This document shows, in pieces, positions 16,536 to 25,591 of a stretch of DNA of 64,000 bases (positions are counted from its first letter, which is position 1; the number at the start of each line of letters is the position of its first letter). Source of the DNA: Streptomyces koelreuteriae (GTDB lineage: Bacteria > Actinomycetota > Actinomycetes > Streptomycetales > Streptomycetaceae); contig NZ_CP075896.1 in assembly GCF_018604545.1 (NCBI RefSeq), positions 2,542,001-2,606,000 on the forward strand, read 5' to 3'. The position numbers and the translations under genes were made by a program. Below the pieces are notes generated by a model. The model saw only the letters and a list, made by a program, of their open reading frames with translations. It had not been told where the DNA came from and ran no database searches.

Positions 16536-16845
16536 CACTGATCTGGTGAAGAGCGAAGACACCCCCTTCGAGGGCGGCCCCATGGACGGCAGGGTCCTGC
16601 CCGTCCTGCTCGGCATCACCGGCCACCCGCCCAAGACGTACCGCATCCCCGTCCCGGACCCGGCCGGCGGCCCGCCCACGGTGCTCGCCTACCGCCGTGT
16701 CCCCCGCGGCCCGGGCAAGGTCGGCCTGACCAACCGCTGGAAGTACGAGTACGCCCCGGAGGGCGTCCCGCCCCGGCGGCTCACATGGCCCTGGTCGAAG
16801 CCACACGCCACGCCGCCCGGCAAACGGGACGACGCCGACGGGTGA
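16528..16845 (+). CDS. Hypothetical protein, 105 aa
   Basis: This is a small soluble protein with many prolines and a regular layout: MDGRVLPVLLGITGHPPKTY, a segment IPVPDPAGGPPTVLAYRRVP, then NRWKYEYAPEGVPPRRLTWP. I do not recognise a named family. The start lies inside the upstream TetR gene (GAGG just before ATG 16528), so it is translationally coupled. It could be a small partner of the regulator, but no function is assigned. Confidence 0.7.
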   Translation: MSDTDLVKSEDTPFEGGPMDGRVLPVLLGITGHPPKTYRIPVPDPAGGPPTVLAYRRVPRGPGKVGLTNRWKYEYAPEGVPPRRLTWPWSKPHATPPGKRDDADG

Positions 16846-16951
16846 CCCTGTTGCGCCGAATCGCGCAGGCCTACCGCACAGACCGTCCCACACCCCTCAT
16901 CCTCACGATGTCCGGTGGCCGAAGGGCCGCCCCCGCATCGGAGGTGATGGC

Positions 16952-18136
16952 ATGTCAGGAACCCTTCTGCGTCTGGCCTGTACGGCGGCGATGGCAGCAG
17001 CAACCCTCGCACCCACCCCCGCCACAGCAGCCCCGGACCCAACTCCCACCCCCACACCCACATCCACCGCCGCCCCCGGACCACCCCCCGCCTCCCTCGC
17101 CTACCTCCTGACGGACCTTCAGCAGCTCTACCGCAAGGCCGAACAGGCCACCGAGGCCTACAACGCCACCGAGGAGAAGCTGAAGAAGCAGCGCACGGAG
17201 ACCGACCGCCTGAACCACGCCCTGGCCCGCGCCCGGCTCTCCCTGCACGACAGCCGGAGCGAGGTCGGCCGCCTGGCCAGGCAGCAGTACCAGAGCAGCA
17301 CGGACATCTCCCCGTACGTACACCTGCTCCTGGCCCGCGATCCCCAGCACGCGATCGACCAGGGCCATGTGATCGGAAGGATCGCCCGGGAACGGGCCGC
17401 CACCATCAACCGCCTGACCGGCGCCGAGCGAAAGGCCGACGACCTGGCCCGCAAGGCCCGCAAGGCCCTCGACCAACAGCTCACCCTCACCGAACGGCGA
17501 AAGAAGGAACAGGACCAGGTCGTCAAACGCCTGCACGACGTGGAGGACCTCCTCGCCTCCCTCAGCCGCGACCAGCTCGCCGCCCTCTCCGCGTTCGAGA
17601 CGAGCGGGATCACCAAGGCCCAGAAGAAGTTCATGGCGTCCGGCGCGCTCAGCAGCGCCCGCAGACCGTCGGCGGAGGGCGATCGAGCCCTGCGCTACGT
17701 GGTCGGGCAGCTCGGCAAGCCGTACGAGTGGGGCGCGGAGGGCCCGAAGTCGTACGACTGCTCGGGCCTGACCTCGCAGGCGTGGGCCGAGGCCGGGGCG
17801 CCCATCCCCAGGACCAGCCAGGAGCAGTGGAAGCGGCTGAAGCGGATCCCGCTCGCCGAGCTGCGCCCGGGGGACCTGGTCGTGTACTTCCCGGAGGCCA
17901 CGCATGTGGCGCTGTACCTCGGCGACGGCATGGTCGTCCAGGCCCCCCGTCCGGGCGCGAAGGTGAAGGTGTCACCGATCGCGGCCAACCCGCTCCTGGG
18001 CGCCGTGCGCCCGGACCCGTCCGGGAAGCCCCTGCGGCGGTACGCGCCGCCGAAGCTCCCCAAGGGCGCCACGGACGGGTCGGACAGCGGCTACGACGGT
18101 TACGCCGCGCCCGCGCCGGACAGCTCGGCGAGGTAG
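16952..18136 (+). CDS. Secreted NlpC/P60 peptidoglycan hydrolase
   Basis: The 394-residue protein has a signal peptide (residues 1-27, cleavage near ATA-APD), a Pro/Thr linker, and a long coiled coil (about 50-220, LLTDLQQLYRKAEQATEAYN onward). The C-terminal NlpC/P60 domain carries the catalytic Cys in YDCSGLTSQAW and His in EATHVALYLGDG. It would cleave D-gamma-glutamyl-diaminopimelate bonds in wall peptide; the coiled coil often regulates access, as in RipA/PcsB. A full SD GGAGGTGAT (16940-16948) precedes ATG 16952. Its 3' end overlaps the convergent oxidoreductase gene by 37 bp. Confidence 0.92.
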   Translation: MSGTLLRLACTAAMAAATLAPTPATAAPDPTPTPTPTSTAAPGPPPASLAYLLTDLQQLYRKAEQATEAYNATEEKLKKQRTETDRLNHALARARLSLHDSRSEVGRLARQQYQSSTDISPYVHLLLARDPQHAIDQGHVIGRIARERAATINRLTGAERKADDLARKARKALDQQLTLTERRKKEQDQVVKRLHDVEDLLASLSRDQLAALSAFETSGITKAQKKFMASGALSSARRPSAEGDRALRYVVGQLGKPYEWGAEGPKSYDCSGLTSQAWAEAGAPIPRTSQEQWKRLKRIPLAELRPGDLVVYFPEATHVALYLGDGMVVQAPRPGAKVKVSPIAANPLLGAVRPDPSGKPLRRYAPPKLPKGATDGSDSGYDGYAAPAPDSSAR

Positions 18137-19362
18137 GCGCCCGTCTTCTCCGGGTCGTAGAAGAAGTTCTCGAAGTCGGACGGGTCGTTGAAGCCGTTGG
18201 CGAAGCGGTCGGCGGCCGGCTGGAGCTCGCCGGCGGCGCCGATCAGGTTCAGGATGTGCTCCGGCGGCGGCGCGAGCATCGCGTTGGTCCACTTGGTGAC
18301 GTGCTGGGCGGTGTCCCAGTAGCGGTCGAAGGCCGACCGCATCCACTCCTCGTCGAACGGCTTGTCACCGTGCTCGACGATCGCGGACAGGTACGCGGCG
18401 GCGCACTTGGACGCCGAGTTGGAGCCCTGGCCGGTGATCGGGTCGTTCGCCACGACGACGTCCGCCACACCCAGCACGAGTCCGCCGCCAGGGAGGCGGC
18501 CGATGGGGTTGCGGACGGTGGGGGCGTAACGGCCGGCCAGCGCGCCGCCCGCGTCGGTCAGCTCGACCTTGGTGGCCCGCGCGTACTCCCAGGGGACGTA
18601 CCGCTCCATGAGTTCCAGGGTCAGGGAGAGGTGCTCCGCGGGGTCCTTGACGCCGCCGAAGGCGTCGAGCGGGCCGCCGGGTATGCCCTCCCAGAACAGG
18701 ATGTCGGCACGGCCGGAGGTCGTCAGAGTCGGCATGACGAACAGTTCGCCGACGCCCGGCACGAGGTTGCAGCGGACCCCTTCGGTGTCCGGGTGCTCGG
18801 GGCGCGGGCCGAGGCCGTGGACGTACGACACGGCCAGTGCGCGCTGCGGCTCGCTGTAGGGGGAGCGCTCGGCGTCCCGGCCGAACATCTGCACGAGCTC
18901 GCCCTTGCCGGCCGCGACGAGGACCAGGTCGTACGTGCGGGAGAAGTAGTCGAGGTCGCCGACGGCCGCGCCGTGGATGACGAGTTGTCCGCCGCGCTGT
19001 GCGAACGTCTCCATCCAGCCGGCCATCTTCACGCGCTGGTCGACCGACTGCGCGTACCCGTCGAGCCTGCCCAGCCAGTCGATGGCACGCGCCGCGGGAC
19101 CCTCGGCCCAGGAGCCGGGGGCGGCGACCGAGACGCCGAGTCCCTGGATCTTCGGGGCCTGGGACTCCCAGAAGTTCAGCTGGAGATCGCGCTCGTGCTG
19201 CAGTGCCGTGTGGAACATGCACTGCGTCGACATGACCCGGCCCGTGCGGATCTCGTCCGCCGTCCGGTTGGACATCAGGGTGACCTCGTACCCCTGCGAC
19301 TGGAGGCCGAGAGCGATCTGGAGCCCGGACTGACCGGCTCCGACGACGAGTATCTTCCGCAT
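18100..19362 (-). CDS. Styrene-monooxygenase-like FAD-dependent oxidoreductase
   Basis: This 420-residue flavoprotein has the N-terminal dinucleotide fingerprint ILVVGAGQSGLQIALGL, STQCMFHTALQHERDL and the late FAD motif GVADVVVANDPITGQGSN. The pattern matches the StyA/indole monooxygenase group, which needs a separate flavin reductase; none is seen nearby. It follows cvnD by 13 nt and is probably the last gene of the conservon operon. Other conservons often end with a cytochrome P450 in this position, so an oxidative effector is a reasonable inference. The substrate is unknown. Confidence 0.82.
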   Translation of the reverse strand: MRKILVVGAGQSGLQIALGLQSQGYEVTLMSNRTADEIRTGRVMSTQCMFHTALQHERDLQLNFWESQAPKIQGLGVSVAAPGSWAEGPAARAIDWLGRLDGYAQSVDQRVKMAGWMETFAQRGGQLVIHGAAVGDLDYFSRTYDLVLVAAGKGELVQMFGRDAERSPYSEPQRALAVSYVHGLGPRPEHPDTEGVRCNLVPGVGELFVMPTLTTSGRADILFWEGIPGGPLDAFGGVKDPAEHLSLTLELMERYVPWEYARATKVELTDAGGALAGRYAPTVRNPIGRLPGGGLVLGVADVVVANDPITGQGSNSASKCAAAYLSAIVEHGDKPFDEEWMRSAFDRYWDTAQHVTKWTNAMLAPPPEHILNLIGAAGELQPAADRFANGFNDPSDFENFFYDPEKTGAYLAELSGAGAA

Positions 19363-19375
19363 GCGGGGCTGTCCT

Positions 19376-20023
19376 CTACTCGGGGGTTTCGTCGAGCGCG
19401 TGGCCCACCAGGGCCAGGAGGGTCTCGATCACGGAGATCCGGCGACGCGCGTCCATGATCATGACAGGTATGTGTCGCGGGATGGTCAAGGCCTCCCGCA
19501 CATCCTCCGGCTCGAACAGCTCGCTCTCGTCGAAGTGGTTCACCGCGACCACGTACGGCAGCCCGGAGCTCTCGAAGTAGTCCAGTACCGGGAAGCAGTC
19601 CTTCAGCCGGCGGGTGTCGGCCAGGACGACTGCGCCGATCGCACCGCGCACGATGTCGTCCCACATGAACCAGAACCGCTGCTGGCCCGGCGTGCCGAAC
19701 AGGTAGAGCACCAGGTCGTCGTCGAGCGTGAGGCGCCCGAAGTCCATGGCCACGGTGGTGGTGCTCTTGCCCGGTGTGGCGGTGAGGTCGTCGGTGGCCT
19801 CGCTCGCCTCGGTCATCAGCGCCTCGGTCTGCAGAGGCGTGATCTCCGAGACGGCGGTGACCAGGGTGGTCTTGCCCACGCCGAAGCCGCCCGCCACCAC
19901 GATCTTCGTGGCGATGGGTGCGCGGGTGCGGTCCGTCTCCCAGGCGTGCATGCTCGCGTCGGGCTGGACGAACGGGGAAGTTGCGGAGACGCCGTGAGCG
20001 GCGTCAGAGACGACGGAGTCCAC
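19376..20023 (-). CDS. cvnD: Conservon GTPase CvnD (MglA/Rab-like)
   Basis: The 215-residue small GTPase has P-loop GGFGVGKTT (residues 45-53), DLTATPGKSTTTVAMDFGR with the switch region, LYLFGTPGQQRFWFMW (DxxG-equivalent as GTPG), and VVAVNHFDESE for guanine recognition. In conservons this GTPase forms a membrane-associated complex with the CvnA kinase-like protein, CvnB and CvnC, comparable to a G-protein-coupled module. GTG 20023 lies inside the end of cvnC (20-nt overlap). Confidence 0.93.
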   Translation of the reverse strand: MDSVVSDAAHGVSATSPFVQPDASMHAWETDRTRAPIATKIVVAGGFGVGKTTLVTAVSEITPLQTEALMTEASEATDDLTATPGKSTTTVAMDFGRLTLDDDLVLYLFGTPGQQRFWFMWDDIVRGAIGAVVLADTRRLKDCFPVLDYFESSGLPYVVAVNHFDESELFEPEDVREALTIPRHIPVMIMDARRRISVIETLLALVGHALDETPE

Positions 20024-20426
20024 TCAGCACCCTTTCCAGCAGAGCCCGGTCCGGGCGGCCCGTGCCGTGGCCGGTTCCCGTGCCGTACACACGAATCTTT
20101 CCCTGGTCCGCGAGGTCGCTGAGGAGCACGCGGACCACGCCGAGCGGCATCTTCAGCAGCGCGGCGATCTCGGCCACCGTACGCATCCGGCGGCACAGTT
20201 CGACGATGGCCTGGAGCTCCGGCATCACCCGGGTGGAGAGGGAGCCGTTCGTCAGCTCCTTGCGCTCCTCCGGGGCCTCCAGCGCGGCCGTGCTCGCCAC
20301 GAACGTCTCCACCAGGAGGACGTGGCCGAAGCGGGTGCGGCCGCCGGTGAGCGAGTAGGGGCGGACCCGGGCGGGTTTGCGGTCACCGCCGCGGACCGGG
20401 AGGTGATGCTTCGGCGTACTGCTCAT
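20004..20426 (-). CDS. cvnC: Conservon DUF742 protein CvnC
   Basis: The 140-residue DUF742 protein carries VRPYSLTGGRTRFGHVLLVE near the start and a winged-helix-like segment ELCRRMRTVAEIAALLKMPL followed by GVVRVLLSDLADQGKI. Family members bind partner CvnB/CvnD proteins; DNA binding is not established. It overlaps cvnB by 4 nt at its start and cvnD by 20 nt at its end, so all are on one message. Confidence 0.92.
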   Translation of the reverse strand: MSSTPKHHLPVRGGDRKPARVRPYSLTGGRTRFGHVLLVETFVASTAALEAPEERKELTNGSLSTRVMPELQAIVELCRRMRTVAEIAALLKMPLGVVRVLLSDLADQGKIRVYGTGTGHGTGRPDRALLERVLSGLRRL

Positions 20427-20947
20427 CGGGCACTCCCCGTCGTCTGGGACCGCTCCAGGGAACTACGGAGCTCGCTGCGGAGTTCGGGCGTCAGGACATG
20501 GCCGGCGCGGCCGACGAACAGGGCCATGTGGTACGCCACCACGCTCATGTCGCATTCCGCGGAGCCGTGGACGCCGAGCAGCGAGCCGTCGCTGATCGAC
20601 ATCACGAACAGGCTGCCCTCGTCCATCGCGACCATGGTGTGCCGGACCCCGCCGAAGTCCATCAGCTTGGCGGCGCCGACGGTGAGGCTGCCGATGCCGG
20701 AGACGATGGTGGCCAGGTCGGCGGCCGAGCCGCGCGGGCCGGTCCGCTTGGTGCCGCGGGCCTGCAGGGCTTCCCTGGCCTGCCGGTTGCGGTGGTCGTC
20801 GGAGGAGAGCAGGAGCAGTCCGTCGGAGGAGACGACCGCGACCGACTGGATGCCGGGTACCTCCTCGACGAGGTTGGTCAGCAGCCAGTGCAGGTTGCGG
20901 GCCTCACTGCTCAGCCCGATCAGTCCGAAGGTACTGGGAGCGGTCAA
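20423..20947 (-). CDS. cvnB: Conservon roadblock/LC7 protein CvnB
   Basis: The 174-residue protein carries the roadblock/LC7 (MglB-like) fold: LHWLLTNLVEEVPGIQSVAV, SSDGLLLLSSDDHRNRQARE, and SIGSLTVGAAKLMDF-type strands in the middle. Roadblock proteins act as GTPase-activating or scaffolding partners of MglA-like GTPases, here CvnD. An ATGA overlap with cvnA (20944-20947) indicates translational coupling. Confidence 0.93.
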   Translation of the reverse strand: MTAPSTFGLIGLSSEARNLHWLLTNLVEEVPGIQSVAVVSSDGLLLLSSDDHRNRQAREALQARGTKRTGPRGSAADLATIVSGIGSLTVGAAKLMDFGGVRHTMVAMDEGSLFVMSISDGSLLGVHGSAECDMSVVAYHMALFVGRAGHVLTPELRSELRSSLERSQTTGSAR

Positions 20948-23751
20948 CTGCTTGCCTCCTCGGCTGTGCCCCCCGTGGCTTCTTCGGATACAGCTGGTCC
21001 TGATGTGCCGGTGACCGGCCGCTTGTGCGAGGCCGTCTGCTCGGCGATCTCCGCCTCCACCTCGCGGTAGCCGGCCTGGGCACCCTGGCGGAAGCCGCCG
21101 AGCCGGCGGCGGAGGGCCTCGGCGTCCACGGAGCCGCTGCGCTGGCGCGGGGCGGTGGTCTGGGCGGTGACCTTCGGGGTGCGCTTGGGGAGGCCCTTGT
21201 CGGTGACACGCTCGTGCTCCACGTCGGCCTCGGCTTCGCCGTCGGCGCTGTCGTGCCCACCCGCACCCCCCGTGCGGGTTTCCTGGTCCTGTGCCTGCGG
21301 CCCCTGCGGGGCGAAATCGCCGTCGGCGGCCGCGGATTCGTGCTGCGTCGGCTCCGGGTCCGGCTGCGGCGCCGGGAGCAGCAGCTCCATCGTGGTCTCT
21401 GCAGGGGTTTCCGGCGGTGCCACCGGTACGTCCGGTACGTCCGCCGCCGTCGGCTCCGGGTGCTCGGCAACCTCTGCGTTGGGCTCCGGGTGCTCGGCTG
21501 CCTCGTCCCGCCGTACCGCCTTCTCCGCCAGTGCCACCAAGGGGTCCCCGCCGCCGGCGCGGCCGTGCAGGACGTTGGAGTTGGCCTCGGCGTCGGCGCC
21601 CGGGAAGGAGACGGTGTGGGTCGTGCCGGAGAGCGGGCCGGAGGCCGGGACGGCGGTGTGCGGGGCGGCAGCGAAGAGGTTGCGGGGCAGGACGACGACC
21701 GCCGCGACACCGCCCTGCTTCTGCTCACGCAACTGCACGCGCACCCCGTGCCGGTGGGCGAGGCGGGCCACGACGTACAGGCCGAGGCCGAGACCGTCCT
21801 CGCCCTCCTGGTCGTAGGGCGCCTCGGGGTCGAAGTCGGCGAGGCGGGAGTTGAGGCGCTCCAGCCGGTCCTCGGTCATGCCGATGCCCTCGTCCTGGAC
21901 GGAGAGCATGACCTCGCCGTTCTCCAGCAGCCAGCCGGAGACCTCGACGGGCAGGTCGGGCGGGGAGAACGAGGTGGCGTTCTCCATGAGTTCGGCCAGC
22001 AGGTGGGAGAGGTCGTCCGCGGCGAATCCGGCTATGTGCGCGTGCGGCGGCAGCGCGGCGATACGGACCCGCTCGTACCGCTCGATCTCGCTCACCGCGG
22101 CACGGACGATGTCCACGAGCGGGACGGGCCCGGCGGCGTGCTGGACGTGCTCGGTGCCGGCGAGGACCAGGAGGTTCTCGCTGTGCCGGCGCATGACCGT
22201 CGCGAAGTGGTCGAGCTTGAAGAGGGTCGCGAGCCGGTCCGGGTCCTGCTCGCGCTCCTCCAGGTTCTCGATGACGGCCAGTTGCCGCTCGACCAGTCCG
22301 AGGGTGCGCAGCGCGAGGTTGACGAACGTACCGCCGATGGCCGTGCGCACCCGCTCGAGCTGGGCGACGGACTCGGCGAGTTCGCCGCGCAGTTCCTCGC
22401 GCGCGTCGGCCATCTTCTGGCGCTGGCCGACGAGGTGCTTGCGGTCGGACTCCAGCGTGGTGATCCGCTCGGTGAGGCCGGCCGCGTGCGCGTGCAGGGC
22501 GTTGACGGAGCGGACGACCTGGGCGAACTCGTCGTTGCGGCCGGTGAACTTCACCGGCTCCTCGGCCGCCGGGTCCTCGGCCTCGGCGAGGCGCTTCGAG
22601 CCCAGCCGCAGGACCGCCAGGGGCCGGGTGAGGCTGCGGGCCATGCCCGTGGCGACGCCGACGGCGAGCAGCATGAGGGCGCCGAGGACGGCGATGCGGA
22701 TCTCCAGCGCGGTGACGTCGTCGTCGCGCAGCGCCTCGAGGTCCTTGGTGCTCCGGTCGTAGAGGGCGGACTCCACGCCGCGCATCAGGTCGACCCGGGC
22801 CGAGAGGGCCGCGTCCAGCCGCTTGGTGTTGACGGAGAGCTCGTCCCCGGACAGCGTCGGCTGGCCGGTGAGGGCGGCGAGGTACTTCTCGGCGGAGTTG
22901 ACCTCGGTGCCGGTGACCGTGGAGTCGAAGGAGGTGCGGGACTCCTTGGGCGCGGTGTCGCGGAAGTCGGCCAGCGCCGCGTCGGAGCGCAGCCGGGCCT
23001 GCTGGGCGGCGGCGCTCAGGGCGTCGCGCTGCCGGGTGCCGGCGTCGGAGGAGTTCTCGGCCGGCAGGCCCGTGACGGGGTCGGTGACCGTCTCGCCGCG
23101 CGGCACGCTGAGGGCGGCGAGCAGCAGCCCGCGGGCCGCGGCGGCCTGCTGGACGGCGGAGTCCAGCTCGGCCCGGGCGTAGGCGCCGGCGCCCGCACGG
23201 GGCGGCGTCTGCTGCGCCAGTCGTTCCGCGAGCCGGTGGAGTTGGGTGATGGAGGTGGAGTACGCCTGGTGCGCTTCGAGGGCGCTGCTCTTGCCGGTGA
23301 GCGCGGCCCGCCGGACGGCCGCGATGTCGTCGAGGTCCGAACGGAGCGAGGCGGGTGTGTCGGTGTCGGCCCGCAACTCCTCGACCTGCCGGTCCACGCG
23401 GGCGCTGCGCTGCTCGGAGGGGGCCTTGGACTTGGGGCGGCCGGCCGCTATGTAGGAGGTGACGTCGTCCCGCTCGTCGGCGAGGGAGTGCGCGAGCCCG
23501 AGGGCGTCCTGCGTCTGCTCGGCGAGCGTCACCAGTTCCTGGGAGTCGTGCAGTTGCCCGGAGGCCGCCAGGACGGACGGGGTGCCGGCACCGGCGATGG
23601 CCGCGGCGACGACGGCCACGGCGACGATGAGCCGGTTGCGTACATGCGTGGGGCGGCCCTTGCCGGTGGGGGGCGTCGGCTCAGCGCCCTGAGCGGGGGC
23701 CGTCTGCTTGCCTGTACGACGAGGCCGCGTCTTCTGCACCGGTGCTCGCAT
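20944..23751 (-). CDS. cvnA: Conservon sensor-kinase-like protein CvnA
   Basis: The ~935-residue membrane protein has a cytoplasmic basic start, a first TM segment (VRNRLIVAVAVVAAAIAGAG), a ~300-residue extracytoplasmic nitrate-sensing-type helical domain, a second TM segment (LGALMLLAVGVATGM), HAMP, and a HATPase with N box LLAELMENATSFSP and G motif DEGIGM / GLGLGLYVV. A canonical HisKA phospho-His motif is not evident, as is usual for CvnA. The last ~270 residues are acidic and Pro-rich (repeated AEHPEP) and predicted disordered. ATG 23751 was chosen, although its AGGA is directly adjacent, because no better start precedes the TM segment. Confidence 0.9.
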   Translation of the reverse strand: MRAPVQKTRPRRTGKQTAPAQGAEPTPPTGKGRPTHVRNRLIVAVAVVAAAIAGAGTPSVLAASGQLHDSQELVTLAEQTQDALGLAHSLADERDDVTSYIAAGRPKSKAPSEQRSARVDRQVEELRADTDTPASLRSDLDDIAAVRRAALTGKSSALEAHQAYSTSITQLHRLAERLAQQTPPRAGAGAYARAELDSAVQQAAAARGLLLAALSVPRGETVTDPVTGLPAENSSDAGTRQRDALSAAAQQARLRSDAALADFRDTAPKESRTSFDSTVTGTEVNSAEKYLAALTGQPTLSGDELSVNTKRLDAALSARVDLMRGVESALYDRSTKDLEALRDDDVTALEIRIAVLGALMLLAVGVATGMARSLTRPLAVLRLGSKRLAEAEDPAAEEPVKFTGRNDEFAQVVRSVNALHAHAAGLTERITTLESDRKHLVGQRQKMADAREELRGELAESVAQLERVRTAIGGTFVNLALRTLGLVERQLAVIENLEEREQDPDRLATLFKLDHFATVMRRHSENLLVLAGTEHVQHAAGPVPLVDIVRAAVSEIERYERVRIAALPPHAHIAGFAADDLSHLLAELMENATSFSPPDLPVEVSGWLLENGEVMLSVQDEGIGMTEDRLERLNSRLADFDPEAPYDQEGEDGLGLGLYVVARLAHRHGVRVQLREQKQGGVAAVVVLPRNLFAAAPHTAVPASGPLSGTTHTVSFPGADAEANSNVLHGRAGGGDPLVALAEKAVRRDEAAEHPEPNAEVAEHPEPTAADVPDVPVAPPETPAETTMELLLPAPQPDPEPTQHESAAADGDFAPQGPQAQDQETRTGGAGGHDSADGEAEADVEHERVTDKGLPKRTPKVTAQTTAPRQRSGSVDAEALRRRLGGFRQGAQAGYREVEAEIAEQTASHKRPVTGTSGPAVSEEATGGTAEEASS

Positions 23752-24035
23752 TCCTGACTCGTGAACCCATGGGCCCGGGTGACGTTCCGTCAACTGGCGC
23801 GTACTCCCGGTACATTTCCCGACCCTCCCAGCGCCGGTGGGCAGCGCACGCGCATCACCTGACCCGCCACCCGAAGGAGTGAACCCCGGACGAGAGTTGA
23901 GGGGCAAGTTCCGCTGGCCCTTGCAGCGGCCGTGCGCGGCACGCCGGTTGGACGCCGGAGGCGGGCGGTGGCAGTATTCGCCACCACGCCTTCCCGGAAC
24001 AAATCATTCCATCCCAAAACAGGCGTCTGACCTGC

Positions 24036-24057
24036 GTTGCGGCAGTGATCTCGCAAC
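24036..24057. promoter_or_regulatory. Inverted repeat, candidate operator
   Basis: GTTGCG (24036-24041) and CGCAAC (24052-24057) form a perfect 6-bp inverted repeat with a 10-bp spacer (22 bp total), 51 bp upstream of the PP2C-like gene at 24108. It lies in the 356-bp divergent region between that gene and cvnA. The remainder of that region (23752-24107) shows no other clear element. Confidence 0.4.
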
Positions 24058-24107
24058 CATTGCCAGCCTTTTGCGACCCTTGTGAAGGGCTCGTGCAGAC
24101 TGGCTGG

Positions 24108-24893
24108 ATGCGTACTGAACTCGCCTCGGAGCCGGGAGACGCCGACCGCCCCAACGAGGACTTCGCCAGTGTCGGACTACCGGCCTCCGGACAGGGCGGT
24201 TCGGTCGTCGTCCTGGACGGCGTCACGCCACCGAAGGACGGGACGGGCTGTCTGCATTCCGTCCCCTGGTTCACCGCACGCCTCGGCGGAGCTCTGACCG
24301 AACTGACCGTTTCACTCCCGGATGCTCCCCTGGTCGACGCCTTGTCCCGCGCCATCGCGCGTACCTCCGAGGCGCACGCCGCAACCTGTGACCTTTCTCA
24401 CCCCAGGACTCCGCAGGCCACGGTGGTGATCGCCCGCTGGACCCCGGCCACGGTGGAGTACCTGGTGCTCTCGGACTCCGCGCTTCTGCTGGAGTCCCCC
24501 GACGGCGTGGTGACGCCCGTCCTCGACGACCGCCTCTCCCTCCTCCCCCGGTCGGCCCTGGCCACGGACGCGCTGGTGGACTCCACGGTCCGCAACAAGG
24601 AGGGCGGCTTCTTCACCGCGGCCGCCGACCCCTCGGTGGCCGCGCGGGCGGTGACCGGCACCGTGCCCCGCCACGAGGTACGCGCCCTGGCCGCCCTCAC
24701 GGACGGCGCCGGCCGCTGGGTGGAGCGGTTCGAGGAGGGCGACTGGACGGACTGCTTCCACCTCCTGCGCAAGGAGGGACCCCAGGCGCTGGTGGACCGC
24801 GTTCGGGCGCTGGAGCGGGGGGACTCCGCCAGGACGTTCCTGGGCCGGAGCAAGACGCATGACGACGCGACGGTGGTCTTCGTCGAGTTCTAG
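24108..24893 (+). CDS. PP2C-like serine/threonine phosphatase domain protein
   Basis: The 261-residue protein resembles a compact PP2C fold: ADRPNEDFASVG near the start, the metal-binding VVVLDGVTPP, ALTDGAGRWVERF, and the C-terminal THDDATVVFVEF with the paired Asp typical of motif 11. It is shorter than typical PppA/PstP phosphatases and lacks a membrane anchor, so it probably acts in the cytosol. The substrate is unknown. It is divergent from the conservon and convergent with a MarR gene. Confidence 0.75.
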   Translation: MRTELASEPGDADRPNEDFASVGLPASGQGGSVVVLDGVTPPKDGTGCLHSVPWFTARLGGALTELTVSLPDAPLVDALSRAIARTSEAHAATCDLSHPRTPQATVVIARWTPATVEYLVLSDSALLLESPDGVVTPVLDDRLSLLPRSALATDALVDSTVRNKEGGFFTAAADPSVAARAVTGTVPRHEVRALAALTDGAGRWVERFEEGDWTDCFHLLRKEGPQALVDRVRALERGDSARTFLGRSKTHDDATVVFVEF

Positions 24894-24921
24894 GCGCGGG
24901 GCCGGGGCCCGGGTGCCGTGG

Positions 24922-25416
24922 TCACTTCTCCATGCCGCGGTTGAGCTGGTGCAGCAGCCGGGCCAGTTCCGTGACCTCGTGGGTGTCCCAGTCGGCCAGG
25001 CGGCCGGCGTAGCGGGCGCGGCGGGCCTCCCGCACCCGGCGGACACGGTCGTGGCCCTCCTGGGTGAGGGCGACGAGCCAGGCGCGTCCGTCGGCGGGGT
25101 CGGGCTCGCGCGCGACCAGTCCCAGTTCCTCCAGGGCGCGCAGCTGGCGGGACATGGTGGCCTTGCCGACGCCGATGTAGCCGGCGAGCTCGGTGGCCCG
25201 CTGGTTGCCGCACTCGTCGAGCCGGACGAGGAGCCCGTACGCGGAGGACTCCAGGTCGGGGTGGACCTCGCGGGCCATCTCGCCCTGGTTGGCCCGAGCA
25301 CGCCGCAGCAGCACGGTCAGCTCACGCTCCAGCGCGAGGAAGGCGGGCTGGTCCACACCGCTCGCGGCCAGCGCGGATTCGCCTCCCGGCCCGTCGCCGT
25401 TCCCGTTGTCCTGCAC
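24922..25416 (-). CDS. MarR family transcriptional regulator
   Basis: About 164 residues with a MarR winged helix: ALERELTVLLRRARA, SSAYGLLVRLDECGNQRATE, the recognition helix VGKATMSRQLRALEELGLV, and the wing REPDPADGRAWLVALTQEGH. GTG 25416 is chosen from the family's usual length and a GAGGCAGGGG tract just upstream; ATG 25473 in frame would add 19 residues without an SD. The gene ends 28 bp from the convergent PP2C-like gene. Its target is unknown, and no MarR-type palindrome was recognised at the promoter. Confidence 0.85.
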   Translation of the reverse strand: MQDNGNGDGPGGESALAASGVDQPAFLALERELTVLLRRARANQGEMAREVHPDLESSAYGLLVRLDECGNQRATELAGYIGVGKATMSRQLRALEELGLVAREPDPADGRAWLVALTQEGHDRVRRVREARRARYAGRLADWDTHEVTELARLLHQLNRGMEK

Positions 25417-25538
25417 GTCAGCCCCTGCCTCGGTTCTCGCCCCGTACTGGAATTTTCCGTCACCTGCCGTCATCACCGCAGTTCGGCAAGTATTCCGCAG
25501 GTCACGGCGTACTCGTACACAGGGCCGCCACACGGTGA

Positions 25539-25571
25539 AGGCCCGGGCCTCCCTCACGAGAGCCCGGGCCT
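25539..25571 (-). terminator. Hairpin terminator after lon
   Basis: A perfect 10-bp stem, AGGCCCGGGC (25539-25548) with GCCCGGGCCT (25562-25571), has a 13-nt loop and lies 20 bp beyond the lon stop codon. There is no U-run on the lon side, which is common for Streptomyces terminators. On the plus side CCTTTAT follows. Confidence 0.7.
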
Positions 25572-25591
25572 CCTTTATCCGGCCGCGCCCG

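Noticed and set aside
16846..16951. ydaO (c-di-AMP) riboswitch before the NlpC/P60 gene, as seen for other Streptomyces wall hydrolases
   Set aside because: The 106-bp leader is too short and lacks the conserved motifs; only an SD is recognisable.
21025..23757. A ~900-codon open frame on the plus strand opposite cvnA
   Set aside because: Explained by codon bias of cvnA; no start signals and no domain features.
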